Below, piece after piece: positions 34,264-45,029 of a stretch of 64,000 nt of DNA (within the stretch, counting starts at the first letter, position 1; each line of letters begins with the position of its first letter). Origin of the DNA: Diphasiastrum complanatum. Lineage: Eukaryota; Streptophyta; Lycopodiopsida; Lycopodiales; Lycopodiaceae. Made by a program: the position numbers and the translations under genes. The notes beneath the pieces were generated by a model. It worked only from the letters and a program-made list of their open reading frames with translations. It was not told the origin of the DNA and ran no database searches. The DNA lies in the NCBI GenBank assembly GCA_029204225.1, contig CM055109.1, positions 6,607,982 to 6,671,981 of the forward strand, read 5' to 3'.

Positions 34264-34905
34264 CTACGGTAACCTAGGATTCACTAAGGAGCGAAGAGAA
34301 GTGGTGGGTCGTTGATTGTTAGCACCGTAAGGATGATGTTGATCTTGCTCTCGGGCCGTCTCTCTAACCTGATCTAGGGCTTGGGCTTCTTTCACCCACT
34401 CCTTCATTCTCCTAAAGCTACCTTGCTCCTCAACTGTGGGATTGGGATATTCGCCTATGTATAAGGAACCTGAGGATCCACTAGCAAGACCAGTGGTAGC
34501 AGACTTGGATGGGTCTTTTTCTTTTCTCTTCTGGGATCTCGTCTGGATGAATATTGGCATTGTAGATGCCTTGGGATCTCGTACCACACTCATCAAATGC
34601 AAAGGGGCAGAGACTTCTCCTTGCTTCTCCTATATATTTGGACACATGAGATATGGGTGTCCATATCCGCAATCCCGACAAAGAGGCACAAAGTTGCCTT
34701 GTGGCTTGTTAAGGCACTCAACAATTCTATGGTTCTCCCCACATCCATAGCACTTGATGGGAGCTTTGAATCCGGTACCTCTACACTGATTGGCGTAGAT
34801 AGGCACTAAGTCTCCGTTCTCTCCATCTATGAAATGCACTGGAAGAGATTCCTTCGCTTCCTCTCCAGGGTAGTAGGGTTCTTCGGTCACTTCGACCATA
34901 TTCAA
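34264..34905 (-). pseudogene. Gypsy gag (C-terminal) with two zinc-knuckle-like motifs
   Basis: The minus-strand frame holds CYGCGENHRIVEC and CRDCGYGHPYLMC, both C-x2-C-x3-H-x4-C, one residue shorter than the usual CCHC knuckle. A TAG stop follows the PNI residues, after which the same frame continues from about 34,602 with a basic, Ser-rich linker (TRSQKRKEKDPSKS). The knuckles would bind genomic RNA in a working Gag. The N-terminal capsid part is not recognised. Confidence 0.7.
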
Positions 34906-34959
34906 CTGCTGAGCAGCTGGTTGTGGGTTTCGTACTACTAAACTTTAGATTTTGGGGGG

Positions 34960-35350
34960 AATGGGAGGTAATGCCAATCTAGGCGACGGTTGGAGTAGAG
35001 CACCTTGGCGTTGTACCTAAACTTAAATCCTAAACTTAAAGCTCTAAATCCCAAACCCTCTACACTAAACCTCAAATCGTAAACTCTAAACCCCAAAACC
35101 AATACCCTAAACCTTAAACTCTAAACACATATTAGCCAAACCTTGTACCCTAAACCCTATACTCTGAATCTCAAGTCTTAAACCCTGAACCCTAAATCTG
35201 AAATCCTATTCCTTTAGTCCAAAACCCTAATCACAAATAATAAATTTACCCTACATTATGTACTCTAAATCCTAATCCCAATGCCACAAACTTGAAATCC
35301 CAGACCCCAAATCCTATATCCCAAAATCCAAACTACCAAAATCCTATACC
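34960..35350 (+). repeat. Degenerate telomere-like tract (CCCTAAA variants)
   Basis: Some 390 bp of variants such as CTAAACCC, CCCTAAACC, CTAAATCC and CCCAAATCC, in loose 6-8-bp periodicity. It resembles an interstitial telomere-like array of plant type. The Copia-1 target site lies exactly at its end. Confidence 0.8.
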
Positions 35351-35355
35351 CAAAA

Positions 35356-35631
35356 AGTTAGAATTAAAATTAGAATCACTGTGTTACTGTACTGTGGGTC
35401 CTATCGGTGGATAAGGATCAGTTGGCCTCGCCACGAGGCAAGTCGACGGGACACACGTCCCGCCAACGACAACCTGGGTCATGCATGGGTTGCCTGAGTG
35501 AACAACTATATGTACAGTGTAATTTCATTTTGAAAAATACAGTTGCTATGTGAGCTTGCTGAGGAGAGTGATTTTCTGTCTGTGTTACTGTGTAGCATGA
35601 TCTGTGTTCCTATGCAAAGCAAATTCTAAGT
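35356..35631 (+). repeat. Copia-1 5' LTR
   Basis: 276 bp. It starts AGTTAGAATT and ends AATTCTAAGT, so TTAGAATT/AATTCTAA forms an inverted repeat just inside the ends. It contains 22 bp (TGGGTCATGCATGGGTTGCC and two more bases) missing from the 3' LTR. The termini are not the usual TG..CA. Confidence 0.9.
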
Positions 35632-35644
35632 TGGTATCAGAGCC
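35632..35644 (+). other. Copia-1 primer binding site
   Basis: TGGTATCAGAGCC directly follows the LTR and would pair with the 3' end of initiator Met tRNA to prime reverse transcription. Confidence 0.9.
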
Positions 35645-36941
35645 GTACAGGGAGTGTACACAGTACAGTGTCGTCGTTAAAGAGAGCTTCGGGAGAACTG
35701 TCTTTTGAGAGTTCGGGGTTTTATGGCGGGTTGAAGACAGAAACAGAAGCATTGGTGCACGGTTTCTAATTTATAGAGGCTTGCTAAGATCAGTAGAGGG
35801 ATTATTAGCCTGTGCATAGCATCAGACAGGGAAAAATTTGTTGAAAAATTGACAATTTCGAAGCCAGCTGAAAATTGAAACCGGACTTGGGGTTACGATT
35901 TTTATACATAACTGGTGATTTCTTCGTTGTTTGTGCACCGTTTTGGATGCCGTAAGGACAGGAAGGAAGCTAATCACACTGTCAATCAGCCATGGAAAGA
36001 TTCTGAGGTTTATGTCAGAGATTTGTCTCCAGATAGTTACCTAGCAGATTTGCGGTAAAAAGGTGAAAAAGCCACTTTGTCAAGTTGAGCTAAAATCACC
36101 GTTTCTCCACGGAATTTCTGACTGAACACTCTAAAGTCACGGATTCAGTAGGGCGACCCTGCTCCAAGCCTCAAATCATGCTCAAAACGATCCACAGGAG
36201 AGCTTAATCTGATAATTATCAGAGAAGGGAGGCACGGCCGCAGGCAGGGAGGTCGCGGGCTGTTCGCACGCCCAATGTGATAAACAGCTTAGTGTACCGA
36301 AAACCATAGCGTCTGCAGGAGTATGGTTCGATGCCCAGATGTACTTTGAACCTTTAGATGAGGTGTCAAATGAATCAGCGGTCCAGAATCTGTGATGGGA
36401 GAGAAATTTGAACCACAATATTTGGTTCATCCATTGGATGAGCTTTGAACAGGGCCCTGAAGAATTGAAGTGCATTATGGCCTTCAACTTCATTAAAAAT
36501 TTTCATACTGAAAGTTGAGTTGGGTCCCTTCACAAGTGAAGAGTGAAGTTTCTTTAAAGTAAAGAAACAGTTCAAAAGCTAGAAAAGTCCCTATTTTTGG
36601 GTCCTTTGCCCGTTTTGACCCAAACGAAAGACTATAACCTCCAAACGAAGGGCAACCGGACTGTACCTGCAAGGACGGTACAGCAAAACAGAGTGGTTGC
36701 AGCGGAGAAAGTGTTCGGAGTACGCCAAAAGTAGTTTCACCATTCCACTGGGCACATTGTTGGGAGTTAACGATTGAGTGCATTTCGGAAGGCAGCGTCG
36801 ATTTGGCTTTCAAATTGGTGGAAAAGCGATGAGTGGCCTGGTAAGAAAAAAAGTGCAGGTCATTATTTTCAACTTCTGACATTACTATTGGTCTCGACAT
36901 ACTGTTCTTAGCCTAAGGCAGAAGTTTCAAGCAGTTTTGCG
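35645..36941 (+). other. Copia-1 untranslated leader, ~1.3 kb
   Basis: No plus-strand coding frame of note before the gag ATG at 36,942. Minus-strand frames of up to 135 codons (36,493-36,900) have no recognised domain. The leader is long for a Copia element and would contain packaging and dimerisation signals, none of which can be pinpointed by eye. Confidence 0.6.
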
Positions 36942-37800
36942 ATGGCAAACATGGGAGAGTCCATTTTGAGTAAAAGTAGCAAATTGGATGGGATTTTCAG
37001 CTATGCAGTGTGGAAATTCAAAATGAAAAACGTACTGATGGAGAAAGATGTGTGGGAAGTTGTCACAGGTGATGAGAGAAGGCCGCCAAATGAAGCAGAC
37101 ATCAAAGTGTTCGACAAAAAGATGAGGAAAGCTTTGACCTTCATTAACTTGTCAGTGAAGGATCACATCATTACCCACATTTGTGATGCTATTACACCCA
37201 GACAGGCATGGGATGTGCTAAAGGAGCAGTTTGAGACGTCAAATCCGTCAAGAATCATGTTTCTAAAGTCAAGGTTGAATGGTGTCCGCATGGAGCAAGG
37301 AGAGCACATTCAGACGTACATGACCAAAATCAAGACAATGAGAGATGAACTGCATTCTATTGGAGAGCGCATACGTGATGTGGAGCTGGTGCATAATGCA
37401 TTATGCGGCATTGCAAAACCCTATCAGATGCTTGTGAGCGGAATAGCATCAAGAGAAAGATTGCCAACCTTTGACGAGCTCACAGGAATCTTGATGCAGG
37501 AAGAGCAACGACGAGAAATGGTGAAATCTAGACGTCAAAATACTGACGATCAGGCACTTGTGACACGCCAAAAACAAGGCAAGAGCAAGGGCAAGAAGAA
37601 GTCTAAGCAACAATTTGCCAAGTCTCACGAGGATGAGGGATCTTTCAGCAAAACTAAGAAGAAAGACAAGTGCTTCCATTGTGGTAAAAAGGGCCATTGG
37701 AAGAGTGAATGTCGCAAATTCCTAGCGGAACAAGGCAAGGGGAAACCAAAACAAGCAGGTAACCTTGTCGATGAGGGTGAGATTGAAGACTCTAGCATCT
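36942..37800 (+). pseudogene. Copia-1 Gag
   Basis: Starts MANMGESILSKSSKLDG; the ATG follows a GCG context and is the first of the long frame. Residues 10-60 hold a Ty1/copia Gag N-terminal segment with YAVWKFKMKNVLMEKDVWE, followed by the UBN2-type region (QAWDVLKEQFET, YMTKIKTMRDEL) and a Lys-rich linker. The zinc knuckle CFHCGKKGHWKSEC (C-x2-C-x4-H-x4-C) is intact near codon 245. Gag forms the virus-like particle and packages RNA. This part is uninterrupted and could be translated, but it lies upstream of a stop inside the protease. Confidence 0.9.
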
Positions 37801-38110
37801 TCATATCTGCATTGCCATCTAATCAAGATGATCAAACATGGTATATTGACTCAGGAGCCACAAGACATATGACAAGTAACAAGAATTGATTTAGTATTTT
37901 GAAGGTGTTGGATAATGGAAAATCTCTTTCACAAGCAAATGGTGAGGTGTGCATGGGGATAGGCATAGTTTCAATCCAACTGCCTGATGGCAAAAGCAGG
38001 ATGATCAAGGAGGTACTTTACGTACCAGGTTTGAAGAAAAATCTACTTTCTGTTGGAGTCATTACTGATCAAAAGTTGAATGTAGAATTCGCCCATGATC
38101 GTTGCTTTGT
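37801..38110 (+). pseudogene. Copia-1 protease
   Basis: Contains TWYIDSGATRHMTSNKN, with the aspartic protease triad DSGA. A TGA at 37,887-37,889 falls right after this motif; a Trp (TGG) is the likely original, a single G-to-A change. The frame then continues unchanged, with EVLYVPGLKKNLLSVG near 38,010. An intact protease would cleave the polyprotein. Confidence 0.85.
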
Positions 38111-39150
38111 GAAGGATGCGAACCAAAAGTTCAAAGTTATTGCGAATGGAGTAAGAGAGCCCAATACAAAATTGTACAGGTTAAATACTACAATCAAGGG
38201 GCAACATGGACTTGTATCATCCGTTCCTTTGCAAACTAAGTTGTGGCACAAGAGGCTTGGTCACTTGGACTTGGGAAGCCTCAGTTTGATGAGAAAATTG
38301 GAGATGGTAACAGGACTGCCTACCATAGAAGATCACTTGAAATCAATGTGCGAATCTTGTGTATATGGAAAGCAGCAACGAGAGAAGTTCAATAAAGGGG
38401 GTGTTGCAAGAGCAAAGAACATCCTGGATTTAATCCACACAGATTTATGCGGGCCTATGAGGACGATGTCCTTAGGAAAAGCCTTCTATTTCATGACCTT
38501 TATCGATGATATGTCACGTAAGACGTGGATCTACTTCTTGAAGAAGAAATCATATGCATTTGATAACTTCAAGAACTTCAAAAACTTGGTCGAAAATCAA
38601 ATAGGTAGGAAAACTAAAGTCCTAAGATCAGATAGTGGAGGTGAGTATAAGTCTAATGACTTCAATAATCTTTGTGATCAATGTGGGATTAAAAGACAAT
38701 TTATGTAAGCTCATACTCCTGCTCTCAATGGTGTAGCTGAGCGCAAAAATCGTACGATTGTGGAAAGTGCCAGATCTATGCTAGTTGAGATGAAACTACC
38801 AAAAGATTTTTGGTCAAAAGCATATAGCACGGCAGTCTATCTTCAAAATAGAAGTCCTACCATTGTCATACCAAAAATAACACCTGAGGAAGCATTCACA
38901 AAGAAGAAGCCAAAGGTGAACCACTTGCGAATCTTTGGATGTAAGGCCTTTGTACATATTCCTAAGGAAGAGAGACGTAAACTTGATGTAAAAGCTATCA
39001 AGTGCATATTCCTAGGATATGATGATCACGTGAAGGGCTATAGATGTTTTGATCCAGTCAAAAACAAAATCCATATAAGCCGAGACGTTATCTTTGATGA
39101 ATCCAAGATGTATGAAGATGAAGATGCTGAGAAGATGGACACATCCAGTA
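38111..39150 (+). pseudogene. Copia-1 GAG-pre-integrase and integrase
   Basis: LWHKRLGHLDLGSL and CESCVYGKQQREKF form the HHCC-type zinc region. The core has HTDLCGPM (first Asp), LRSDSGGEY (second Asp) and NGVAERKNRT (Glu), all three catalytic acids present. A TAA stop at 38,706-38,708 sits between the second Asp and the Glu, where CAA is the likely original. Downstream HLRIFGCKAFVHIPKEERRK and IFLGYDDHVKGYRCFDP are standard Copia C-terminal integrase motifs. The enzyme would insert the cDNA into the genome. Confidence 0.9.
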
Positions 39151-39499
39151 GGAAAGATGGTATAGTGAGGATACCACCTGATGATGATCCATTCATTAAC
39201 CTTCCGAGTGATGAACATGAGGATACATCTCAAGGTACTACTACTCAACCTCAAGAAATAGGTTGGAAAGGTAGGGACAAACCTTTTGGTGCAAGAAGGA
39301 TTGAAATTGCAGGTGACAAACGCAAGGAGAAGGATGTACCGTGGGATACATTTTCACCAGGAAGCCGATCACCTGACAGAAAGCTCCCTAAGTGGTTTGA
39401 GAGATTGATGGAGAGCCGCGACATAGATGACTTTCCAGGATCATCTAACCAGGGAGAGCTACGAAGATCAACAAGAGAGAAGATACTACCTGAAAGGTA

Positions 39500-40515
39500 T
39501 GAAGCAAATTATGCTCTCTTATCTAGCATTATTCAAAGAAAAGAACCTTCGACTTATAGTGAAGCAAAGGATGATGACATTTGGATCAAGGCCATGGGAG
39601 AGGAGATGGAGTCAATTGCTAAGCATAGCACATGGGACTTAGTAGAACCACCAATTGGCAAGAAACCCATTGGTTGCAAATGGGTATATAGAACTAAGTA
39701 CCATGCAGATGGAAGTATAGCAAAGCACAAAGCAATATTGGTGATCAAAGGGTACGCACAAAATAAAGGCATTGACTATGAGGAGACCTTTGCGCCAGTT
39801 TGTAAGTGGAATACTCTACATCTACTTATTGCTTTAGCTTCACATTTTGGTTGGCCTTTGCATCAGATGGATGTGAAATCTGCTTTTCTAAATGGTGAGT
39901 TAGAAGAAGAAGTGTTCATGGATCAACCTGAAGGCTTTGTAACGAAAGGACAGGAAAATAAAGTATGTCGCTTGAAGAAAGCACTTTATGGTCTTAAACA
40001 AGCACCACGTGCGTGGTATAGCAAGATTGATGCCTACTTTCGTTCAAAGGGGATGGTGAGAACACATTCTGATCCAAATCTATATGTCTTATGCTTTGAT
40101 GGTATGGTTGCTTTGATTGCTCTTTATATTGATGACTTGATTATTACGAGAAATAATCAAGAGATGATAGACATGATCAAGAAAGACCTCATGGAACAAT
40201 TTGAGATGACGGATATCATCCTGATGCATTACTGCCTTGGAGTAGAAGTGTGGCAAAAAGGACATGAAGTGGGTTTAACACAGGTGAAGTATGTCAAAGA
40301 GTTGCTGCACAGGTTTAGGTTGCAGGATTGCAAACTAGTAAACACTCCTATTGAACCAGGTAAAAAGCTTTCTAAGCTTGATGAATCACAGTCATTTGAT
40401 GCTACGCTATATAGACAGTTAGTAGGGAGCTTGATTTACCTTACCACAACTAGACCATATATATGCTATGTTGTTGGCATTGTAAGTCAGTTTATGGCAG
40501 CACCTACGAAAACGC
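39500..40515 (+). pseudogene. Copia-1 reverse transcriptase
   Basis: Conserved blocks in order: GCKWVYRTKYHADGS, KHKAILVIKGYAQNKG, DYEETFAPVCKW, HQMDVKSAFLNGELEEEV, YGLKQAPRAWY and the catalytic box LYIDDLIIT (YIDD rather than the commoner YVDD). All three catalytic Asp positions appear present. The frame is open from 38,760 to 40,571, but the normal sequence is lost at about 40,515, where bases are missing and the frame changes to that of RNase H. Confidence 0.9.
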
Positions 40516-40518
40516 ATT

Positions 40519-41055
40519 TTGCATTATGTGAAAGGCACTTCAGAGTATGGCTTGATTTACAGAAAGCATGATGGTTTACCTGAGTTGTATGGCTATGTGG
40601 ATGCGGACTGGGGAGGTGACTATGATGATCGTAGATCCACCACAGGATATATATTCCAGTTTTGTGGTAATTGCTTTTCCTGGTCTAGTAAGAAGCAAAG
40701 TACAATTGCTCTTTCCACCACAGAAGCAGAATATAAGGCAATGTGTAGTGCTGCACAAGAAGCTATATGGTTGAGACAAATCTTGGAAGAAATTGGCATG
40801 AAGCAGAAAAATCCCACGACTTTACATAGCGACAATCAGAGTGGCATTCAGCTAGCAAAGAATCCAGTGTTCCATGCAAGAAGTAAACACATTGAGATTC
40901 AATATCACTTCATACGTGAGAGGCTGCTGAGTCGTGAAATTCATGTTGTTCATTGTAGCACAGAAGAACAACTAGCTGATATTCTCACTAAGCCACTTAC
41001 TGGAGAAAAGTTTGATAAGTTTAGATCAAAGCTTTCTGTACTTAAAGTTTGTTAA
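40519..41055 (+). pseudogene. Copia-1 RNase H
   Basis: Open in the +1 frame relative to RT. It reads HYVKGTSEYGLIY, VDADWGGDYDDRRSTTGYIF, WSSKKQSTIALSTTEAEY, LHSDNQSGIQLAKNP, RSKHIEIQYHFIRE and ADILTKPLTGEKF, and ends KLSVLKVC with a TAA. Acidic active-site positions (DADW, TEAEY, SDNQS) are all retained. Normally it is fused to RT and degrades the RNA strand of the hybrid; here a frameshift separates them. Confidence 0.9.
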
Positions 41056-41097
41056 ATTTAAAGCTATGTATATGACTGTATAAAAAGTGACTCTACT

Positions 41098-41108
41098 TTA
41101 AGGGAGAG
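41098..41108 (+). other. Copia-1 polypurine tract
   Basis: The purine run AAGGGAGAG ends right before the 3' LTR. It primes plus-strand DNA synthesis and defines the LTR start. Confidence 0.8.
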
Positions 41109-41362
41109 AGTTAGAATTAAAGTTAGAATCACTGTGTTACTGTACTGTGGGTCCTATCAGTGGATAAGGATCAGTTGGCCTTGCCACGAGGCAAGTCGAT
41201 GGGACACGCGTCCCGCCAACGGCAACCAGTGAACAACTATATGTACAGTGTAATTTCATTTTGAAAAATACAGTTGCTATGTGAGCTTGCTGAGAAGAGT
41301 GATTTTCTGTATGTGTTACTGTGTAGCATGATCTGTGTTCCTGTGCAAAGCAAATTCTAAGT
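41109..41362 (+). repeat. Copia-1 3' LTR
   Basis: 254 bp, same termini as the 5' LTR, 22 bp shorter. It is followed by CAAAA, matching the bases before the 5' LTR. Confidence 0.9.
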
Positions 41363-41367
41363 CAAAA

Positions 41368-42270
41368 TTTTAAATTCGAAACTCAAAACCAAAATTCAAA
41401 AAATTGCAAATGGCAAGAAACATTTAATAGATCAGAAGACAAGTACATGATCCTCCATAAGAATAATGCTTGAAGTATAAAATCTTCATTGTGCATTTGA
41501 TTATCTTACTCAGTTATGTTGGGTAATTTTTTGTTTTTTCACTCCTAAGGTCATCGTTCGAATTTGACTTATATGATTCAATATATTTTGAATCTAATCA
41601 TGACTATATTTTAGACATTTTTGCTAAATTTAGGTAAAGAAGCCTCACACAAGGCTTAAAAGAGCTTCACAAAAAAGAAGAGCAGAAGACATAAGCAAAT
41701 GATTCAAACAAAGTAAAGAAGCCAATCACTCTTTTTTTGTGTGTTTTTTTTTTTAATTTTCAGAGTTTAGATCTATTAAGGTATGTGGGAAAGATATCGA
41801 TTTATTGATTGTAATATTGTTGCATTTGAATCTAGTCTATCTTTTCTTTGATTAAGTGGTCAAATATCGTAATGTGTTTGGTGCAAGCATGGAAGACAAG
41901 ATTTATGACGAGCATTTTAGTTTTGACTATCAGAGTAATGAGTTGTCTGATCAGCTCTGTTCCATTCCACTATACCCTAAATCCTAAACCCTATATCCTA
42001 ACCCCTATGCCCCAAACTGCCCTTAATTTGAAATATTTTTGCTTTTGGACGGCCTTAAACGGAGTAATAGGCCTCCAAAGGAAATACACTATTTCCTACT
42101 TTGAAGAAAAACCACCCTTCAAACTAAATTGATTTTCAGGGTCCGTTTAAACTTGAATTTTTTTAATGAAATTGCATGGCTGCTTACCCGTCAAGTCCCA
42201 TCAAATGAAGTGGATAGATTAATTTGCAAAATCCAACGGTTCATTTTGAAACAATGGCCAAGATGTTATA
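41368..42270. other. AT-rich DNA with a short telomere-like stretch
   Basis: No gene seen. At about 41,970-42,010 CCCTAAATCC, TAAACCCTA and CTAACCCCTA form a short telomere-like piece in the same orientation as the 34.96-35.35 kb tract, so Copia-1 and ~600 bp of AT-rich DNA may divide one older tract. Confidence 0.55.
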
Positions 42271-42408
42271 ATCTTGAATCCTGGATTTGATGGACCTGCT
42301 ATCCAATGGTCAAAAATGAACGCGCGTGCTCAGACCAAACCTTCGGTCTGCTATACCCCTGCAGACACTAAATTCCCACGCAGTTTTGGTGCGCGAACAA
42401 TCACGCAA

Positions 42409-42416
42409 AGAGAGAG

Positions 42417-42449
<33 letters not shown>
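42409..42449 (+). repeat. (GA)n microsatellite
   Basis: A GA run with one interruption near 42,419. It lies about 70 bp before the ATG of the possible gene at 42,517; GA/CT runs are common in plant 5' leaders. Confidence 0.9.
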
Positions 42450-42450
<1 letters not shown>

Positions 42451-42516
42451 GCCTTTCCTCTAGACTTCGGCTTGATCTTTCAGCGAAGCTGATCAATTTG
42501 AACTCTGTCAGATGCT

Positions 42517-42822
42517 ATGGCTAAGGTTGCCCATATGCCTGTGACCCCTTCCATGCATGATTTGATAAAGAATCAAGTGTTTTTAAACTGTTTAAATATT
42601 TATGATTTTTCTCTCTCTTTGGTAGATTTACCCTCTCCTTTGTTGGTGAAGCTGATCCAACTGGAAACTGAAAAATTCAGTAGTGGCCCTCCAATGACCT
42701 TTTTCCTAAGACAATTCCTGGATTTACGGCTTCAAAAACGACGTCCTAACAGCCGAGTTATGAGAGCTTTTCGAGGGTTGTCCCAGTTTTCGTGGTTTTT
42801 CGTGATAGAACCACTGTATTGA
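42517..42822 (+). CDS. Possible host gene start or fragment, 101 codons
   Basis: Begins MAKVAHMPVTPSMHDLIKNQ; the ATG context (GCTATGGCT) is favourable for plants. Upstream is a GC-richer stretch with a hairpin (CAGACC..GGTCTG near 42,333) and the GA run, which looks like a 5' leader. The peptide has a mixed, protein-like composition (SLSLVDLPSPLLVKLIQLE; FLRQFLDLRLQKRRPNSRV) but no family is recognised. A further frame at 42,868-43,050 contains ILPKFDPKTSFC and IARLWYHDKDLAGSNSWSH. Both may be parts of one broken or intron-containing gene. No TATA box is clear. Confidence 0.3.
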   Translation: MAKVAHMPVTPSMHDLIKNQVFLNCLNIYDFSLSLVDLPSPLLVKLIQLETEKFSSGPPMTFFLRQFLDLRLQKRRPNSRVMRAFRGLSQFSWFFVIEPLY

Positions 42823-43892
<1,070 letters not shown>

Positions 43893-44810
43893 TCGGATAA
43901 GGACATTGTAATCCTTGTACTGTATGTAGATGACATAACATTTTCTGGAAATAACGTCAATCTTATTGATGAAGCTAATATGAGATTGTGTATGAAATTT
44001 AAAATGCAACATCTTGGTCTCTTACACTATATTTTTGGCATTGTAGTAGTTAGGACTTGTAATTAGAATTCATTTGTTAATCTAAGTATGCTACTTCAAT
44101 TCTTAAAGAGTTCAACACGGGATATGTGCTAGATAGTATAAACTCCAATGGAGCATCATGAAGAGATCCCAATGGAGTTGTTGAAAGACCCTTCAAGGAC
44201 ATCACCATCTATACGACTTTCATAGACTCTTTGATTTGGCTTTGTGATGAGAAGCACCTCCATGATCCTGCTTACAAGACACACACAAAGGAATGATTGT
44301 GGAGCCAAACCACCCAACCATGCAGATGCTACTGCTCAATCTCCAATAGCTTCGCCCTCGTGCTAGGGAATGGGATGCAGGTGTAGAGAGTATATTAACT
44401 TGACAATGAATTCCACAACAAGAATGGTACCGTGTATCTAAGTCTAGGACTATATCGAATCCTATGCAGGACATGGACGCAACAAGCTCACTATTACTAA
44501 ATATAAGGTATAGTGTCTATAAATTGAGTCAATTCATGCAATTTGCTTTGATTCGTCATTGGATGATAGCCAAAAGAGTGCTTAGATACATTTCTAGCAC
44601 ACTAGATTTTGGCATCTGGTATAGAAGAGAGCACATTGGTTCATTACTTTTTCATATTCAAATTTTGTAGGAGACAAGATGGATAGAAGATCCATAAGTG
44701 CACATGCTATATGTTTTGGAGGATGTGTCATTAGAATTCATACCGATTATGTTTTGATGAGGACCTTTCAAAATCAAAATACATTTCGAACTTGGCTTGG
44801 ATCGATGAGC
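43893..44810 (+). pseudogene. Copia RT-RNase H relic
   Basis: Starts within RT: VILVLYVDDITFSGNN carries the YVDD catalytic box, followed by MKFKMQHLGLLHYIFGI. After about 44,245 some 215 bp do not fit the family (44,245-44,460). Then QFALIRHWMIAKRVLRYISS marks the RT end, and worn RNase H remnants (GDKMDRRS-like, CFGGCVI) follow in several frames to about 44,810. LTRs are not seen. The 5' part of the element is missing up to the microsatellite. Confidence 0.8.
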
Positions 44811-45029
44811 TGAATTAAATTGACATTTATCTCAATCCCTAGGGTCAAAATCAATAATTTGACCCACTCATTTTGATCCTACATCTATATCAAGCCCTGA
44901 CTTGGATCTGTAGATGAAATCCACTCACATCTATTTGGATCCTGACAATATTTTAGTTCGATGTCTATTTTGATCCAAACTTATTTTGATTATCTGTGAT
45001 CCATTTCAATTCAGCAAGTATTTGAACTC
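44811..45029. other. Short spacer of GATCC-rich sequence
   Basis: Repetitive phrases of the type TTTTGATCC and TTGGATC. No gene seen. Confidence 0.4.

Larger units (their letters stand above)
31100..34930 (-). mobile_element. Degenerate Gypsy (Ty3-type) retrotransposon, minus strand
   Basis: Domains run in the Gypsy order on the minus strand: gag knuckles, protease, reverse transcriptase, RNase H, integrase zinc domain, integrase core and a C-terminal GPY/F-like segment. Integrase after RNase H distinguishes it from the Copia elements here. The element has in-frame stops in gag and near the end, frameshifts between protease and RT and inside RT, an internal deletion between RT and RNase H, and substitutions at key integrase residues. 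No LTRs, primer site or target duplication were found on either side; telomere-like tracts lie on both sides instead. It is immobile. Confidence 0.9.
35356..41362 (+). mobile_element. Copia-1 LTR retrotransposon, near full length
   Basis: The most complete element of the window: LTR, primer site, long leader, gag, protease, integrase, RT, RNase H, polypurine tract, LTR, in Copia order (integrase before RT). The repeated LTRs differ at 9 positions (8 transitions) plus one 22-bp indel over ~254 compared bases. The flanks carry CAAAA at 35,351-35,355 and 41,363-41,367, a candidate 5-bp target duplication. The coding frame has two in-frame stops (37,887, 38,706) and one frameshift with a small loss near 40,515, so it cannot move on its own now. 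Confidence 0.95.
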
